From Candidatus Acutalibacter stercorigallinarum (GTDB lineage Bacteria > Bacillota > Clostridia > Oscillospirales > Acutalibacteraceae): a stretch of 64,000 bases of DNA. Positions 16,810-24,637 of this stretch are shown piece by piece. The notes below the pieces were generated by a model. That model worked only from the letters and a program-made list of their open reading frames with translations. It was not told where the DNA came from and ran no database searches. The stretch lies in contig DXIW01000028.1 in NCBI GenBank assembly GCA_019112625.1, positions 1-64,000 on the forward strand, in the 5' to 3' direction. Numbering within the stretch: the first letter of the stretch is position 1; every line of letters starts with the position of its first letter. Made by a program: the position numbers and the translations under genes.

Positions 16810-16837
16810 ATTATACATTATAAAACGTATTTTGCAA
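16810..16837 (-). promoter_or_regulatory. Promoter of the cas operon
   Basis: On the minus strand TTGCAA (16832-16837) and TATAAT (16810-16815) are separated by 16 bp, and a second TATAAT overlaps upstream in an AT-rich stretch that stands out from the GC-rich surroundings. It is the only good promoter upstream of cas3. All eight cas genes are overlapping or within a few bases, so it probably drives the whole set. Confidence 0.75.
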
Positions 16838-17044
16838 GTGAAAATTGGATTTTTCGATTAGATCAGCCAGATGCTTTTCCCTTGCGTTACCATCGCGGAA
16901 AACCCCCGCTATGGACGAGAGGCGCTGTCTTGCCACCCGGGATTTCCTCGATGCCGAGGGGAGCCCTGTCCAGATAGTATCACCGGGGACACTTCTGGGA
17001 ATGCTGGATTGATTTCGCCCTTTCCTTTGTTCCGGCGTTGTGTG

Positions 17045-17306
17045 CTGCCTGCGCTTCCGTCTCTCTTTCACCCGGTGGATTTTCTCTTTCTGCCCACCCT
17101 CTGGCTACTGTTTGACACCTGTTTCCCCAAAACCGGAAAAACTGTGGGAGCCCAGGCGTACCAGGGACTCTCGAGGTTTTTGCAAATGGGTGCTGATTTT
17201 GCGTGATGTATCCGAAACCCGAACGAAACCTGGGTTCCTTCCTTTATGGCCTGATAACGACCACTCTGTAAGGTTTTGGTCCCCTGCGGGCACCGTTCAG
17301 CGCCGG
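17045..17306 (+). repeat. Direct repeat copy B flanking the CRISPR-Cas region
   Basis: Partner of 5415-5675, in the same orientation, with shared blocks such as CCCAAAACCGGAAAAAC, GTGGGAGCCCAGGCGTA, and CCTGATAACGACCACTCTGTA. Beyond 17306 the similarity shifts to the 5810-5845 part of the left mosaic (CTGGACGCGGCCCGTTGGGA against CTAGACGTGCCCCACTGGGG). There is no tRNA fragment here. The whole interval 16838-17473 carries no credible gene. Confidence 0.8.
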
Positions 17307-17473
17307 TCTCCGTTGCCACGACTGTCGGTCCTGGACGCGGCCCGTTGGGACGCAGGACCCGAGCTGGCAGTATTTTTTTTGCGGCAATCCAGGCTGAATA
17401 GAGCAGGCGGGTTTGCGCTCGCAGGTTCCGTTGGCAGCGGGCGGGGCGGGAGCGCAAGGCGCGGAGGGAAAGC

Positions 17474-17506
17474 AAAAAATCCCCCAGCTTTTGCCAGGGG
17501 ACTTTT
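17474..17506 (-). terminator. Terminator of the rnf operon
   Basis: Read on the minus strand, TCCCCTGGC-AAAA-GCTGGGGGA is followed by TTTTTT. It lies about 20 bp beyond the rnfB stop and is the only strong terminator after the operon. Confidence 0.8.
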
Positions 17507-17523
17507 CCGTTCTTTTCCGTGCC

Positions 17524-18321
17524 TTATACGTCCAGCATCGAGATGATATGCCGGGGGCAGGCGTCCACGCACAGGCCGCAGCCGACGCACTTCTCCGGGT
17601 CTACCACGGCGCAGTTGTCCTTCAGGGAGATGGCGCCCTTGGGGCAGGTCTTTACGCACTTGCCGCAGCCGATGCACCCGATCTTGCACACCTTCATGGT
17701 GTCCCGGCCCTTGTCGCAGTTGGAGCACCGGACCACCGCCTGCTTCTTCAGGGGCACGAAGGAGATGAGCTTCTTCGGGCAGGCCTGCACGCATTTGGAG
17801 CAACCCTTGCACTTGTGGGGGTCGATCTGGGCCACGCCGTTGCACACGGTGACGGCCCCGTACTCGCAGGCCCGGACACAGTCGCCCATGCCCATGCAGC
17901 CAAAGCGGCAGCTGGCGATGCCTCCGGCCAGGAACGTAGAGGCCGAGCAGCTCTGGATGCCGTCGTACACCATTTTGTCGGTGGTGTTGTCGTAGCTGCC
18001 CAGGCAGTGGACCAGGGCGGTCTTGTAGGCGACCTCCACGTCGCCGCCGCCCAGGATCTCGGCGCACTTTTTGGCCACCTCGGCCCCGCCGGGGGAGCAC
18101 AGGCCGGGCTTTGCCTCGCCCTTGGCCATGGCCGCCGCGTACCCCGGGCAGCCGGAGAAGCCGCAGGCGCCGCAGTTGGCCCCGGGCAGCACCTCCTCCA
18201 GGGCCTCGGCGGTCTCGTCCTTGGGCACGGCCATCACCACAGAGGCCACCGCCAGGATGACCCCGGCCAGCAGGCCGATGATCCCCACGATGAGGATGGG
18301 AGTTAAAATTTCCATATCCAT
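17524..18321 (-). CDS. rnfB: Rnf complex iron-sulfur subunit RnfB
   Basis: A 265-residue electron-entry subunit of the Rnf complex, the ferredoxin:NAD+ oxidoreductase that pumps Na+ or H+. The N-terminal membrane anchor (LIVGIIGLLAGVILAVASVVM) is followed by the four-cysteine domain GANCGACGFSGCPGYA, then a run of CxxCxxCxxxCP ferredoxin motifs (KCKGCSKCVQACP, GCIGCGKCVKTCP, KCVGCGLCVDACP). It is the last gene of the operon, 22 bp after rnfA. Compared with proteobacterial RnfB it has the extended clostridial set of clusters. Confidence 0.96.
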   Translation of the reverse strand: MDMEILTPILIVGIIGLLAGVILAVASVVMAVPKDETAEALEEVLPGANCGACGFSGCPGYAAAMAKGEAKPGLCSPGGAEVAKKCAEILGGGDVEVAYKTALVHCLGSYDNTTDKMVYDGIQSCSASTFLAGGIASCRFGCMGMGDCVRACEYGAVTVCNGVAQIDPHKCKGCSKCVQACPKKLISFVPLKKQAVVRCSNCDKGRDTMKVCKIGCIGCGKCVKTCPKGAISLKDNCAVVDPEKCVGCGLCVDACPRHIISMLDV

Positions 18322-18343
18322 GCTTCCTTTCTTCCCGCCGGGA

Positions 18344-18961
18344 TCACATCAGCCGGTCCACCACGCCGTTGAAGCCCAAAAACGACACGGCCACCAGGGA
18401 CGCCGCCACCAGGGTGATGGGCAGCCCCTGGAACACCTGGGGGATGTCGCAGTCCTCCAGCCGCTCCCGCACGCCGGCGAACAGCAGCATGGCCACCAGG
18501 AACCCCACGCCGGAGCCAAAGGCGTTCACCAGGGACTGGAGATAACCGAAGGTGGGGTCCGCCGCGCCCTTTTCCAGCACCAGCATGGTCACGCCCAGCA
18601 CGGCGCAGTTGGTGGTGATGAGGGGCAGGTAGATGCCCAGGGCGTTGTACAGCGGGGGCATATATTTCCGCAGGGCAGTCTCCAGCAGCTGCACCAGGGC
18701 GGCGATGACCAGGATGAACACGATGGTCTGGAGATACCCCAGGTCGTTGGGCACCAGCAGGTAGGTGTACAGGGGCCAGGTCACCGCGGTGGAGATGACC
18801 ATCACCACGGTGACGGCGCAGCTCATGCCGAAGGCGGTGTCCAGCTTCTTCGAGACCCCCAGGAAGGGGCAGATGCCCAAAAACTTGTTGAGCACGTAGT
18901 TTTCCGTGAGGATGGCCGCCAGGAAGATGGCCACCAGGGATTTGATGGTTTGCGCGTCCAT
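18344..18961 (-). CDS. rnfA: Rnf complex membrane subunit RnfA
   Basis: A 205-residue, six-helix integral membrane protein. Diagnostic is the helix ILTENYVLNKFLGICPFLGV, carrying the Cys that helps bind the intramembrane 2Fe-2S cluster between RnfA and RnfE, and the later TTNCAVLGVTML. Homologous to RnfE and NqrE. It lies 2 bp after rnfE. Confidence 0.96.
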   Translation of the reverse strand: MDAQTIKSLVAIFLAAILTENYVLNKFLGICPFLGVSKKLDTAFGMSCAVTVVMVISTAVTWPLYTYLLVPNDLGYLQTIVFILVIAALVQLLETALRKYMPPLYNALGIYLPLITTNCAVLGVTMLVLEKGAADPTFGYLQSLVNAFGSGVGFLVAMLLFAGVRERLEDCDIPQVFQGLPITLVAASLVAVSFLGFNGVVDRLM

Positions 18962-18963
18962 GT

Positions 18964-19662
18964 TCAGGCGCCCTCCTTTCTAGAGCCGGATTTTTCCGCC
19001 AGCTTGGTGCAGGAGGCGGCCAGGGGGCAGTGGTCGCAGCCGGGGGCCGCCGGGGCCTTGCCCTCCTCCGACAGCTTGCCCGCCAGGGCCACCAGCATGC
19101 CGAATACGAAGAACCCTCCGGGAGGCAGCAGGAAGATGATGATGGGCTCCATAAAGTTGGAGAGGATGGGCAGGCCGAACACGGTCCCGGCCCCTAAAAG
19201 CTCCCGGATGATGCCCATGCACAGCAGGGTGGCGGTAAAGCCCACCCCCATGCCCAGGCCGTCCACGATGGAGGGCAGGACCTTGTTCTTGCTGGCGTAC
19301 ATCTCCGCACGGCCCAGGATGATGCAGTTGACCACAATGAGGGGCAGGAACACACCCAGGGCCTCGTCCAAATCGGGGGAGAAGGCCTGGATGAACATCT
19401 GCACCACGGTGACGAAGCCCGCGATGATGGTGATGAAGGCGGGGATGCGGATCTTGTCGGGGATGACCTTCCGCAGCAGGGAGATGGCCGCGTTGGAGCA
19501 CACCAGCACAAAGGTGGTGGCAGCCCCCATGCCGATGGCGTTGGAGGCGGCGGTGGTCACCGCCAGGGTGGCGCAGCAGCCCAGCACCAGCCGGAGCACC
19601 GGGTTCTCTTTTACGATGCCCTTGGTAAACTCCCGCAGGAGGCTGTTTTTCTTCTTTTCCAT
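18964..19662 (-). CDS. rnfE: Rnf complex membrane subunit RnfE
   Basis: A 232-residue membrane subunit, paralogue of RnfA with inverted topology. Characteristic segments are FTKGIVKENPVLRLVLGCC and LPLIVVNCIILGRAEMYASK, each with the cluster-ligating Cys. The C-terminal tail contains an extra Cys pair (CDHCPLAASC), an unusual addition whose role is not clear. It is adjacent to rnfG (1 bp) and rnfA. Confidence 0.95.
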   Translation of the reverse strand: MEKKKNSLLREFTKGIVKENPVLRLVLGCCATLAVTTAASNAIGMGAATTFVLVCSNAAISLLRKVIPDKIRIPAFITIIAGFVTVVQMFIQAFSPDLDEALGVFLPLIVVNCIILGRAEMYASKNKVLPSIVDGLGMGVGFTATLLCMGIIRELLGAGTVFGLPILSNFMEPIIIFLLPPGGFFVFGMLVALAGKLSEEGKAPAAPGCDHCPLAASCTKLAEKSGSRKEGA

Positions 19663-19663
19663 G

Positions 19664-20212
19664 TCACACGCCTCCTTTGATCTCTTGGTATTGGGCGATG
19701 GCCTGGTTCACCGCATCGGTGACGGCCCGGGTGGTGATGGTGGCGCCGGTGATGGCCTCCACCTGGCCCTCCTGGGGCGTCTGGTACTTGATGACCGCAA
19801 AGCCGCTGTCTGGGGCGGGCTGCTGGTACTGCCGGAGGAAGTCCTCCTTCTCCGCGTTGGCCCCCAGGCCCGGGGTCTCCTCGTGGGCTAAGATCACCAC
19901 GCCGGTGACGTTCCCCTCGCTGTCGATGCCGGTCATCACCGAGACCGCGCCGCCGTAGCCGCTGGCCTCGGTCTCGAACACATAGCCCACGGCCTCGCCG
20001 CCGGCCAGGCCTGCGTAGTAGCCGTCCTCTTCTTGGAATTCCTCCGCGGCGGGGAGGACGATCTTCCGGGATTCCTCGGCCTTTTCTTGGGACCGCAGGG
20101 CGATCTGGTCTTTGGTCAGCAGGTTGGTGCCCGCCAGGGCCGCCGCCACGATGACGCAGATGGCGAACAGGATGGCTGTGGGGGCCAGGATGTTTTTCGC
20201 GTCCAGTTTCAC
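19664..20212 (-). CDS. rnfG: Rnf complex FMN-binding subunit RnfG
   Basis: A 182-residue protein with one N-terminal membrane helix (LAPTAILFAICVIVAAALAG) and an external FMN-binding domain. FMN is attached covalently to a Thr in the flavinylation motif, here VEAITGATITTRAV near residue 155. Its length is normal for Clostridia. The start overlaps the rnfD stop by 4 bp. Confidence 0.95.
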   Translation of the reverse strand: MKLDAKNILAPTAILFAICVIVAAALAGTNLLTKDQIALRSQEKAEESRKIVLPAAEEFQEEDGYYAGLAGGEAVGYVFETEASGYGGAVSVMTGIDSEGNVTGVVILAHEETPGLGANAEKEDFLRQYQQPAPDSGFAVIKYQTPQEGQVEAITGATITTRAVTDAVNQAIAQYQEIKGGV

Positions 20213-21174
20213 GACTGCCCGCCCCCTTTCGCCGCCTTGGCTTTTTTCGGGGAGCCAAAGGCCTTGGGTTTGATATACCGCTCGATGAGGGGCGTGAGGA
20301 TGTTCATCAGAAGGATGGAGTAGGACACGCCCTCGGGCAGGGAGCCGAATTCCCGGATGACCAGGGTGAGGGCCCCGCAGCCGATGGCGAATACCACCCG
20401 GCCCCAGAAGTACAGGGGGCTGGTGGTGTAGTCGGTGGCCATGAAGAAGGCGCCCAGCATCAGCCCGCCGGAGAGCAGGTCGAAGATGGGGTCACGGCCG
20501 AAGAGCAGGGAGAACACCGCCGCGGTGGCCAGGTAGGTCACGGGGATCACCGGGCTGATGACCCGCCGGGCGATGAGGTAGATGCCGCCGATGAGGATGG
20601 CCAGGGCGCAGGTCTCGCCCAGGCAGCCGCCGGTCTTGCCCAGAAACAAGTCCAGGTAAGAGGGGAGCTCCCCGCCGCCCTCCTTCAGGATGCCCAGGGG
20701 GGTTGCGGTGGTGATGGAGTCCGCGGTGGCGGCGTAGTCGAAAGGCGCCACCCAGTGGGTCATGCGGGCGGGGAAGGAGTTCATGAGGATGATGCGGGCG
20801 GTGAGGGCCGGGTTTACAAAGTTCTGGCCGATGCCGCCGAACATCTGCTTGACCACCACGATGGCCACCACGCTGCCGAACACGGCGATGAGGGGGTGGA
20901 TGGTGGCGGGCAGGTTCAAGGCCAGCAGCACGCCGGTGACCACGCAGCTCAGGTCACCCACGGTCTGGGGGCGCTTCATCACCTTCCGGCAGAGGAATTC
21001 GCTGAGCACGCAGGAGGCCACGCAGGTGAGGATGACCGCCGCGGCCTTGACGCCGAAGTAGACGATCGAGGCCAGCATGGCCGGGGCCAGGCCGATGATC
21101 ACGTCCAGCATGATGTTCTGGGTGGTCCGCTTCCCGTTTAAGTGGGGGGAAGAGGAGACGATGAGTTTATCCAT
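20209..21174 (-). CDS. rnfD: Rnf complex membrane subunit RnfD
   Basis: A 321-residue membrane protein with about nine helices and a covalent FMN site, SITTATPLG, where the flavin is bound to a Thr. The opening VSSSPHLNGKRTTQNIMLDV is the standard RnfD start. It follows rnfC with no gap. Flavinylation of RnfD and RnfG needs an ApbE transferase, not present in this window. Confidence 0.95.
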   Translation of the reverse strand: MDKLIVSSSPHLNGKRTTQNIMLDVIIGLAPAMLASIVYFGVKAAAVILTCVASCVLSEFLCRKVMKRPQTVGDLSCVVTGVLLALNLPATIHPLIAVFGSVVAIVVVKQMFGGIGQNFVNPALTARIILMNSFPARMTHWVAPFDYAATADSITTATPLGILKEGGGELPSYLDLFLGKTGGCLGETCALAILIGGIYLIARRVISPVIPVTYLATAAVFSLLFGRDPIFDLLSGGLMLGAFFMATDYTTSPLYFWGRVVFAIGCGALTLVIREFGSLPEGVSYSILLMNILTPLIERYIKPKAFGSPKKAKAAKGGGQS

Positions 21175-22521
21175 TTATTTCTTCCCTCCCTGTGCTTTCA
21201 CATAAGTTTTTCCCAGGCGGATGGCCTGGACCAGCCGCCGCCCCGCCGGGCAGGAGAAGGCGCAGCAGCCGCACTCCATGCAGGTCATCACGTTCAGGGA
21301 CTGGAGGGCCTCCACGTCCTTGTTCGAAGCGGCCTTTTCCAGCTTGGTGGGCATCAGGTCCATGGGACATGCCGCCACGCACCGGCCGCAGCGGATGCAG
21401 GCGGTGGGCTCGTAGAGCTTTGCCTCTTTCTCGCCGAAAGCCAAAATGGCGTTGTTCTGCTTGAGGACGGGGATCTCGTCGCTGGTGAGGGCGATGCCCA
21501 TCATGGGCCCGCCCATCAAGATCTTCTTGGGCTCCTCCTTGTACCCCCCGCAGAAGGCGATGACCTCTTTGATGGGGGTGCCCACCGGCACGATCACGTT
21601 TTTGGGTTCTGCTACAGCAGAGCCGTCTACGGTGACCCGCTTTAAGGTGAGGGGCATGCCCGTGCGCATGTAGCTGGCCAAAAAGGAGATGGAGGCGATG
21701 TTCATCACCAGGCAGCCCACGTCGGCGGGCAGGCCGCCGGCAGGCACCTTCCGGCCGGTGCAGGCCTGCACCAGCACTTTTTCCGCGCCCTGGGGGTAGC
21801 GGCTCTTCAGGGGCAGCACCCGCACCTGGTCCTGGGGGTCACGCTCTTTATTGTCGGCGATCTCCCGCAGCTTCTGGATGACATCGGGCTTGTTGTCCTC
21901 CACGGCGATGAGCACCCGGGACACGCCCAGAATCTCCTTTACCTTGTAGACGCCCTCCAGCACGTTCTGGCCGTTCTCCAGGGCCTCCCGGTGGTCGGAG
22001 GTGACATAGGGCTCGCACTCCGCCACGTTGACGATGAGGGTGTCCAGCTCCTTGCCCTCGGGCACGTTCAGCTTTACATGGGCGGGGAAGCCCGCGCCTC
22101 CCAGGCCCACCAGGCCCGCAGAACGGGCGGCCGCCGCCAGCTCCCCCTTGTTGGTAATCGCCGCCGGGGGGTAGATGCCCGGGTCTTTTTCCATGAGCCC
22201 GTCTGAGTCGATGACCACCGCCGTGGTCATCTGGCCGCCGGTGAGCATCACCTGGGTGATGTCCGCCACCGTGCCGGAGACAGAGGCGTGCACCGGGGCG
22301 CATACATAGGCGTCACTGTCGCCCACCACCGTGCCCACGTACACATGGTCCCCCTTCTTCACCGTGGGGACGCAGGGCGCGCCGATATGCTGCTGCATGG
22401 GCAGTACGACCCGCTGGGGGGGCGGCATGGTGGCCGAGGGGATGCTCCAGGTGTTTTTGTGGTGGGGCACCGCCGCGCCGCCGTGGGTCCGGAACGGATG
22501 CTTCGGGAACTCCAACTCCAT
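21175..22521 (-). CDS. rnfC: Rnf complex NADH-site subunit RnfC
   Basis: A 448-residue soluble subunit that binds NAD(H) and FMN, first gene of rnfCDGEAB. It shows an N-terminal barrel (HPFRTHGGAAVPHHKNTWSI), the Gly-rich nucleotide-binding segment GLVGLGGAGFPAHVK, and two 4Fe-4S motifs at the C-terminus (CIRCGRCVAACP and CMECGCCAFSCP). The gene order is that of Clostridia. A well-spaced promoter lies 80 bp upstream. Confidence 0.96.
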   Translation of the reverse strand: MELEFPKHPFRTHGGAAVPHHKNTWSIPSATMPPPQRVVLPMQQHIGAPCVPTVKKGDHVYVGTVVGDSDAYVCAPVHASVSGTVADITQVMLTGGQMTTAVVIDSDGLMEKDPGIYPPAAITNKGELAAAARSAGLVGLGGAGFPAHVKLNVPEGKELDTLIVNVAECEPYVTSDHREALENGQNVLEGVYKVKEILGVSRVLIAVEDNKPDVIQKLREIADNKERDPQDQVRVLPLKSRYPQGAEKVLVQACTGRKVPAGGLPADVGCLVMNIASISFLASYMRTGMPLTLKRVTVDGSAVAEPKNVIVPVGTPIKEVIAFCGGYKEEPKKILMGGPMMGIALTSDEIPVLKQNNAILAFGEKEAKLYEPTACIRCGRCVAACPMDLMPTKLEKAASNKDVEALQSLNVMTCMECGCCAFSCPAGRRLVQAIRLGKTYVKAQGGKK

Positions 22522-22600
22522 AAATCACACCAGCCTTTCGTTTCTCGTGTATTGGGGAAAGCCCCGGGGCATGGCGCCAGGGGCAGACTTTCCAAACTTC

Positions 22601-22629
22601 ATTGTAACCGAAAAAAAGTGCTCTTGCAA
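22601..22629 (-). promoter_or_regulatory. Promoter of the rnf operon
   Basis: On the minus strand TTGCAA (22624-22629) and TACAAT (22601-22606) are exactly 17 bp apart, about 80 bp before the rnfC start. No operator or riboswitch is evident in the leader. Confidence 0.75.
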
Positions 22630-22763
22630 GAAAAATAAAAAAATAACGAACTCCCCTCCAAATCCCAGCGGAAGGGACAAAAACAGCTGCCTTTGTATCC
22701 GCACGCCAGGACAGGGCTTCCCGGGGAAGGAGACCGGCGCGGGCTCGGGAAAACGGGGCCGGC

Positions 22764-22793
22764 AAAAGGCCGCAGGGCTCCTGCCCTGCGGCC
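22764..22793 (-). terminator. Terminator between the MATE gene and the rnf operon
   Basis: A perfect 11-bp stem (GGCCGCAGGGC at 22768-22778 with GCCCTGCGGCC at 22783-22793) has a 4-nt loop and is followed on the minus strand by TTTT. It would end MATE transcription before the rnf promoter. Confidence 0.7.
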
Positions 22794-22827
22794 TTGCTTT
22801 ACGCCTGCTGGGAAGAGGCGGGCCGCC

Positions 22828-22917
22828 CGCGCCCCCCGCCGGTCCCGCCCCTGCGGGACCGGCGGCCCCTTTTTTGCAAAAGGGGCGGCCCCGGCGCAGC
22901 CGGGGCCGGGGGGCGCG
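22828..22917. repeat. Cloverleaf palindromic element 1
   Basis: A 10-bp closing stem (CGCGCCCCCC at 22828-22837 with its complement at 22908-22917) encloses three hairpins set end to end: 22839-22862 (10 bp, loop CCCT), 22865-22886 (9 bp, loop TTGC) and 22887-22907 (9 bp, loop GCA). It lies 33 bp beyond the MATE stop. See the related elements at 26484 and 32096. Confidence 0.85.
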
Positions 22918-22950
22918 TATGCGCGTGGAAGCTCCCGCTGTCTGAAAGCC

Positions 22951-24363
22951 TTACGGGCTGGCCTGCTTTTCCCGCTCCTTCCGGCACAGCTCCCGCCAGA
23001 TGGTCAGCAGCATGGTGATGTAGCAGGCCCCGCCGCCGATGAAGTTGGAGATGGGCTCCGCCAAAAACACGCCGTTTACCCCCAAATTAAATAGATAGGG
23101 CAGCAGCAGGGTGAGGGGCGTGACGATGACCACCTTGCGGAACAGGGAGAAGAACACCGCCTGTTTCGAGCGGCCCAGGGCCACGGCGGCGCTCTGGCCG
23201 GCCATCTGCAGGCTCATCATAAAGAAGCCGAAGAAGTAGATGTGCATGGCGGGCTCGGCGGCCGCGGTCATGGTCTCCTCCCCGGAGAAGAGCCCGATGA
23301 AGAACTGGGGGAACAAAAACAGCAGCAGCCACACCAGGGTGGTGTAAACCACGCAGGCGACGGTGCAGAACAAGATCCCCTTCCGCACCCGGCGGTACTC
23401 CTCGGCGCCGTAGTTGAAGCCCATTACCGGCTGGGCGGCGCTGGTCACGCCGTTGATGGGGGTGGAGACCACCTCCCGCACCGAGTTGATGATGGTCATG
23501 ACCCCTACGTACAGGTCCCCGCCAAAGGCCTGCAGGGTGGAGTTGCAGGCCACCTGGACGATGGAGTTGGTGATGGCCATGACAAAGCTGGAAAAGCCCA
23601 GGGAGACGATCTTCCACACCAGCCGGGCTTTCAGCCGCAGGTAGGGCCACTCCAGGCGGATGGGGGCCTTTTTCCCCCGCAGGAAGGAGAGGGCCCACAG
23701 CGCCGACAGGAACTGGGAGAGGATGGTGGCCAGGGCCGCCCCCTGCACCCCCATGTGGAACACGAAGATGAAGATGGGGTCCAGCACGATGTTGGTCACC
23801 GCGCCGATGGCCACGGTCATCATGCCCTTGCGGCCGAAGCCCTGGGCGTTGATGAACTGGTTCATCCCCAGGCTCACCATGACGAACAGGCTGCCGCACA
23901 GGTAGATGGTGAGGTAGCCGTCGGCATAGGGGTAGGTCACGTCGCTGGCGCCGAAGGCGTACAGCAGGGGCCGCTTGATGAGCAGCAGCACCGCGGTGAG
24001 CACCGCCCCGGTGCCGATGAGCAGGGCGAAGGTGTTGCCCATGATCTCCTTGGCCTTGTGGATGTCCCCCCGGCCCCGCTGGATGGAGAACAGGGGGGAG
24101 CCCCCCATGCCGAACAGGTTGGCGAAGGCTGTGACGATGGAGATGATGGGGAAGGTGAGCCCCAGGCCGGTCAAGGCGTTGCCGGCGGCGTCGGGCAGGC
24201 GGCCGATGTACATCCGGTCCACCACGCTGTACAGCACGTTGATGAGCTGGGCCACGGTCATGGGCAGGGCCAGGCGCAGGATATTCCCCGCCACACTGCC
24301 CTGGGAGAAGTCCACGGCAGCGCCCGGGGCGGCCTTGCGGCCAGGGTGAAAAACAGCGGGCAT
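22951..24363 (-). CDS. MATE-family multidrug efflux transporter
   Basis: A 470-residue, 12-helix exporter of the DinF/NorM superfamily that expels cationic compounds using Na+ or H+ gradients. After a short cytoplasmic start comes FSQGSVAGNILRLALPMTVA, then LYSVVDRMYIGRLPDAAGNA, typical of the clostridial branch; the second half repeats the fold. I start at 24363 because GAGGAGG precedes it; the open frame is 6 codons longer. The gene is divergent from typA. The substrate is unknown. Confidence 0.93.
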   Translation of the reverse strand: MPAVFHPGRKAAPGAAVDFSQGSVAGNILRLALPMTVAQLINVLYSVVDRMYIGRLPDAAGNALTGLGLTFPIISIVTAFANLFGMGGSPLFSIQRGRGDIHKAKEIMGNTFALLIGTGAVLTAVLLLIKRPLLYAFGASDVTYPYADGYLTIYLCGSLFVMVSLGMNQFINAQGFGRKGMMTVAIGAVTNIVLDPIFIFVFHMGVQGAALATILSQFLSALWALSFLRGKKAPIRLEWPYLRLKARLVWKIVSLGFSSFVMAITNSIVQVACNSTLQAFGGDLYVGVMTIINSVREVVSTPINGVTSAAQPVMGFNYGAEEYRRVRKGILFCTVACVVYTTLVWLLLFLFPQFFIGLFSGEETMTAAAEPAMHIYFFGFFMMSLQMAGQSAAVALGRSKQAVFFSLFRKVVIVTPLTLLLPYLFNLGVNGVFLAEPISNFIGGGACYITMLLTIWRELCRKEREKQASP

Positions 24364-24422
24364 GATGCCCCCTCCTCTCAAAAACAGGGCGCCATACCGC
24401 CCAAAAATTTTACACTATGATA

Positions 24423-24451
24423 AAGATACCAGCTTTTCGCCGGTTTCTCAA
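24423..24451 (-). promoter_or_regulatory. Likely promoter of the MATE gene
   Basis: TTGAGA (complement of 24446-24451) and TATCTT (complement of 24423-24428) are 17 bp apart, about 60 bp before the MATE start. It is back to back with the typA promoter. Confidence 0.5.
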
Positions 24452-24459
24452 GTTTTTTC

Positions 24460-24488
24460 TTTTCAAACCGCGGCTTCGGTGGTATAAT
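24460..24488 (+). promoter_or_regulatory. Promoter of typA
   Basis: TTTTCA (24460-24465) and TATAAT (24483-24488) are 17 bp apart. The resulting leader of about 140 nt before typA has no recognisable riboswitch. Confidence 0.65.
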
Positions 24489-24637
24489 ATATCGGTTCGA
24501 GTAACTGGAAACAGAAAATCCCGGGGGCGTGTTCCGGCGCGCGGCCAAAGTTTCCGTTTGCCGAAAGGCCCGGGCCCAGGCAGGGACCTCCCGGCAAGCG
24601 GAAAGACGCCCCTTGTAAGGAAAGGAACGAGTGAGAT

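Noticed and set aside
18071-19891. 606-aa plus-strand frame across the rnf genes
   Set aside because: Antisense shadow of rnfB, rnfA and rnfE with no domain, no start site and His/Gln-rich filler sequence.
24489-24637. Riboswitch in the typA leader
   Set aside because: The ~140-nt leader has some GC-rich pairing but no known riboswitch core that I recognise.
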